Of a stretch of DNA of 19,916 nucleotides, positions 17,865 through 19,916 are shown piece by piece. Below the pieces are notes generated by a model. That model was not told where the DNA came from, did no database searches, and was given only the letters and a program-made list of their open reading frames with translations. Every line of letters starts with the position of its first letter. Within the stretch, counting starts at the first letter, position 1. Position numbers and translations under genes: made by a program. Source of the stretch: Symbiodinium natans (Eukaryota; Sar; Dinophyceae; Suessiales; Symbiodiniaceae); assembly GCA_905221605.1 (NCBI GenBank), contig CAJNDS010001410.1:1-19916 (forward strand), in the 5' to 3' direction.

Positions 17865-18400
17865 CGGCTAACGAAGAGGGCACTCCAGGTCCCCACATCA
17901 AGATGCCTGGACGGGGCGTGAACTGCACATGCTGAGTCTTGATTCTGCTTCAGGAGAAACGTGTAGACAAGGGTACCTTCACACCCAGGACAAAGCTTCC
18001 AAACTTGGTTCCCTGCAAGATAAAATATCTTGACCTGACGTGTACAACTCTCGCAATTGACGAACACAGCTACCAGCTGCAGCAAGTTCTGAAACCTAAG
18101 ACACTAGCTCGTCTCCAGAAGTCTCCTTGCACTCCAGCAAACTTCAAGCGGCAACAATGCACAGCAACTAACGCACTCACAAAGTCTCCAAGATAGACCT
18201 GGAGAAAAGAATCCTTAAATTGCGTCCTGGCTCAGACTACAAAAACGCACACATGCTCCAAGAAAACTCAAGAACATCAAGGCAACTCGGCTTCAAAACC
18301 AAGCGTGAATTGTAAGCTCCAAACGCCATCGACCTTCTGTGAGGCTCCCGCTCCCCCCACCAGGCAGCAGGATGCTAATCCCCCAGCACACTTGGCTGAA
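17865..18400. other. 5' leader of the YR element, no gene recognised
   Basis: This lies between A1 and the possible leader ORF. A minus-strand frame at 17801-18085 is open for 94 codons with C-x2-C motifs (CESC, CPGC) but has no recognised domain. I see no TATA-like box or other promoter that I would defend. Confidence 0.3.
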
Positions 18401-18549
18401 GGCAGAAAATTTTCCCCGACCCTCTCCACGAGGGTCGTGACTGAGAGGGCTGTGGCCTCTCTTCGTCTGAGCCGAAAAACTTTCTCATTCGGAGAATTCG
18501 AAAATTTTTCTCCGGAAAATAAAGGTCTGTACTTGCAGCACGATAACCT
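18401..18549 (-). repeat. Split direct repeat A1 (element 5' end)
   Basis: This is a 149-bp sequence identical to 8901-9049 and exactly 9500 bp away. On the minus strand it starts AGGTTATCGTGC. It contains two hairpins: CGACCCTC/GAGGGTCG with a 5-base loop, and CGGAGAA/TTCTCCG with an 11-base loop. Sequence to the right of 18549 differs from that to the right of 9049, which fixes the boundary at 18549. Confidence 0.92.
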
Positions 18550-19837
18550 CACTCTGGCAGCGCTGGCACTTGCAGTCATGATGCGCAACAAATGGATTCA
18601 ACGAATCTGTCAACTGCCACTACCTAGCTGACCAAGCTCGTCCCGTGAGTGCTGCTGCTTTGTAAACGGAACCCATGCAGCTTCTGGTGTTCGCACTCTC
18701 AGAAAGGCCGAAGGTACCGGCGAGAGCACATTGACATAGCGTTGGTGGGTGTGAATCGTACTGTGGCCCGTAGTTTCTCGAAGCGTCCGCTTTGCCACTT
18801 TTTTGCGCAAAACTGATAGCCTGCAGGCTGCGGTCGCCATGGGCGGCGCCGAAGCACGGCAGCCACAACTGTATTGCGCCTGGAAGTGAAACACAGCCAG
18901 TCGACAGAGGCCAAGAGGCCAAGTGCCGGAGCGCAGCTTGGCTGCTGGGTGCTTCCGGCTCTACTGGGAGTTCGTAGGGTTGTTGGGTAGGTTCAGGATT
19001 TGGAGGCAAAGGGAGGACGTTTGTGATTCTTCGTTGAAGTCACGCGGGCCCATGGATGTTGGATTCTTTGAGATGTTGTCAACCATGCCCCGCTGCCGAA
19101 ATTATCCTTTTCCTAGCTCGCTATCAGAAAGCTCACAACAAACAGTGTGGAGCGTTAGCATTAGCAGCTCGTAAGTTGGCACAGCAGACTAGAGCAGAAG
19201 TACTGGTAGCCGATAGAACATATGGCACCGTGCTTTACAGTCCCGTTCCAAGTGTCGAATTGAGCTGCCAAAGAAGTTTTAAAATTTCTGAACAGACTGA
19301 CAGGCCATCCGGTTGCACAGTCTCGAAAGTTCGCTGACTGGCTTTGCCAGAACGAAGACACTAAATTAAAGTTATCGTCATCGGACACCTAATTTGTCAG
19401 AAAAAATCGAAGACTCAAATGCGTGAATTTGGGTCACCTGGCCACAGCGTACTCCACAAGAGCAGAGGCGTCCTTCGGGCAAAGCAGCTTCGGTTATTCC
19501 ACCTAGGACTGGTACATGTTTAATACCCCAAATAACATGATGGAGCGGTCTTACTGCCTCAGATTCGGGGGTGGGCGTCAGAGATTCCCACAGGAACCCG
19601 CTCAAACCCCTAGTTCGACTTTCTAGAGTCGCCCCTCGAGAAAACCCCCCCCGAGACTGCGGCAAAAGCCTGCTCGTTGGTGCCCCCCCTCGGTTTTTTG
19701 CTTTCGAGGAAATAAAGGATCCCCAATCAAGGAAAATAGGAAAAAGACACAGGTTTTTAGATTGAAATCTTGGGAATTGCGATTTTCCTTTTCATATTCA
19801 ACCAAACCAATTGAAGGCTCTGGTTTTCAGCCGCGGG
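18550..19837. other. Right-hand flank of the element, no gene recognised
   Basis: Host sequence outside the 5' end of the element. A minus-strand frame at 18620-19009 is open for 129 codons, starts at TTG and is Pro/Glu-rich at its N-terminus, with no known domain. A plus-strand frame at 19056-19337 is likewise anonymous. C-rich runs occur at 19644-19653 and 19681-19689. I would not call a gene here. Confidence 0.35.
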
Positions 19838-19916
19838 GGGGGGCGGGGGTGGGAAGGCGTGGGAAGGCGGGGCGAAGGGGGGGGGGGGGGGGGAGAAGGG
19901 GGGAGGGGGGAAGGGG
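19838..19916. repeat. G-rich low-complexity end of window
   Basis: Almost pure G with scattered A, C and T, including an unbroken G run of about 19 bases near 19877. It is either a G-quadruplex-forming simple repeat or an artefact of sequencing into a contig end (poly-G calls). The position at the very end of the window favours the artefact. Confidence 0.7.

Larger units (their letters stand above)
8081..18549 (-). mobile_element. Tyrosine-recombinase retrotransposon with split direct repeats (PAT/Ngaro-like termini)
   Basis: Read on the minus strand, the element begins with repeat A1 (18549-18401), carries all coding modules, then ends B1 (9308-9049), A2 (9049-8901), spacer, B2 (8340-8081). 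A1=A2 and B1=B2 by eye over 149 and 260 bp. The A1...B1-A2...B2 pattern is the known signature of split-direct-repeat YR retroelements. B1-A2 is an internal copy of the junction formed when the two outer ends join in a circle, which predicts outer ends at 18549 and 8081. Protein modules agree: tyrosine recombinase, gag-like, methyltransferase-like, reverse transcriptase and RNase H, all on the minus strand. No target-site duplication is visible; the outer ends share only a single A with the junction, as expected for recombinase-mediated insertion. The coding modules contain several frameshifts and stops, so this copy is probably not autonomous. Confidence 0.88.

Noticed and set aside
8427-19009. 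Shared NPEP...QP...SSQ motif between the spacer ORF (8427-8672) and a frame at 18620-19009 outside the element
   Set aside because: Only a few Pro/Glu/Ser residues match in low-complexity context; the DNA does not align beyond about 12 bp.

Overview
The window looks like eukaryotic nuclear DNA, most likely from a dinoflagellate. No gene is intact in the usual sense. There are no tRNA or rRNA genes, no CRISPR array and no bacterial operons. The sequence holds degraded retroelements, satellites and long non-coding stretches. The dinoflagellate assignment rests on the protein families in the large element (a gag-like protein with a phenylalanine/glycine-rich N-terminus, an APPCGT methyltransferase-like domain fused to a reverse transcriptase, and a tyrosine recombinase ending in a Cys-rich module). 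I know these as abundant in dinoflagellate genome predictions. This is recollection, not a search. I found no dinoflagellate spliced-leader sequence.

Layout. 1-2600: no recognisable gene; the part after about 1980 is AT-rich. 2601-3008: a CCACCA-type minisatellite. 3239-3555: five short AAAATTCC/GGAATTTT palindromes. About 4010-5110 (+): the 3' end of a 5'-truncated non-LTR retrotransposon with a CCHC zinc knuckle and a restriction-like endonuclease-type tail, interrupted by one TGA. 5582-5673: a 46-bp tandem duplication. 6596-6768: a degenerate telomere-like heptamer array. 7187-7248: a hexamer microsatellite. 19838-19916: a G-rich low-complexity end, possibly an assembly artefact.

The main content is one 10.5-kb retroelement on the minus strand, 18549 down to 8081. 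It is bounded by split direct repeats in the order A1 ... B1-A2 ... B2 (A = 149 bp, B = 260 bp, both pairs identical by eye). This layout is diagnostic of tyrosine-recombinase (YR) retrotransposons of the PAT/Ngaro type. Read 5' to 3' on the minus strand it carries: a leader with about ten small hairpins that share a loop but have covarying stems; an RS-rich then Gly/Trp-rich protein; two small unassigned ORFs; a tyrosine recombinase; a Cys-rich module; a gag-like protein; a methyltransferase-like domain; a reverse transcriptase with YDD; RNase H; then B1-A2, a 560-bp spacer with its own 81-codon ORF, and B2.

Two things stand out. First, the recombinase lies 5' of gag and RT, whereas in textbook DIRS/Ngaro elements it is 3'. 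Second, the terminal repeats are identical although every large reading frame carries frameshifts or stops. The element's logic, inferred from the family, is reverse transcription by RT/RNase H to a circle whose B-A junction (copied internally at 9049) is integrated by the recombinase without target-site duplication.
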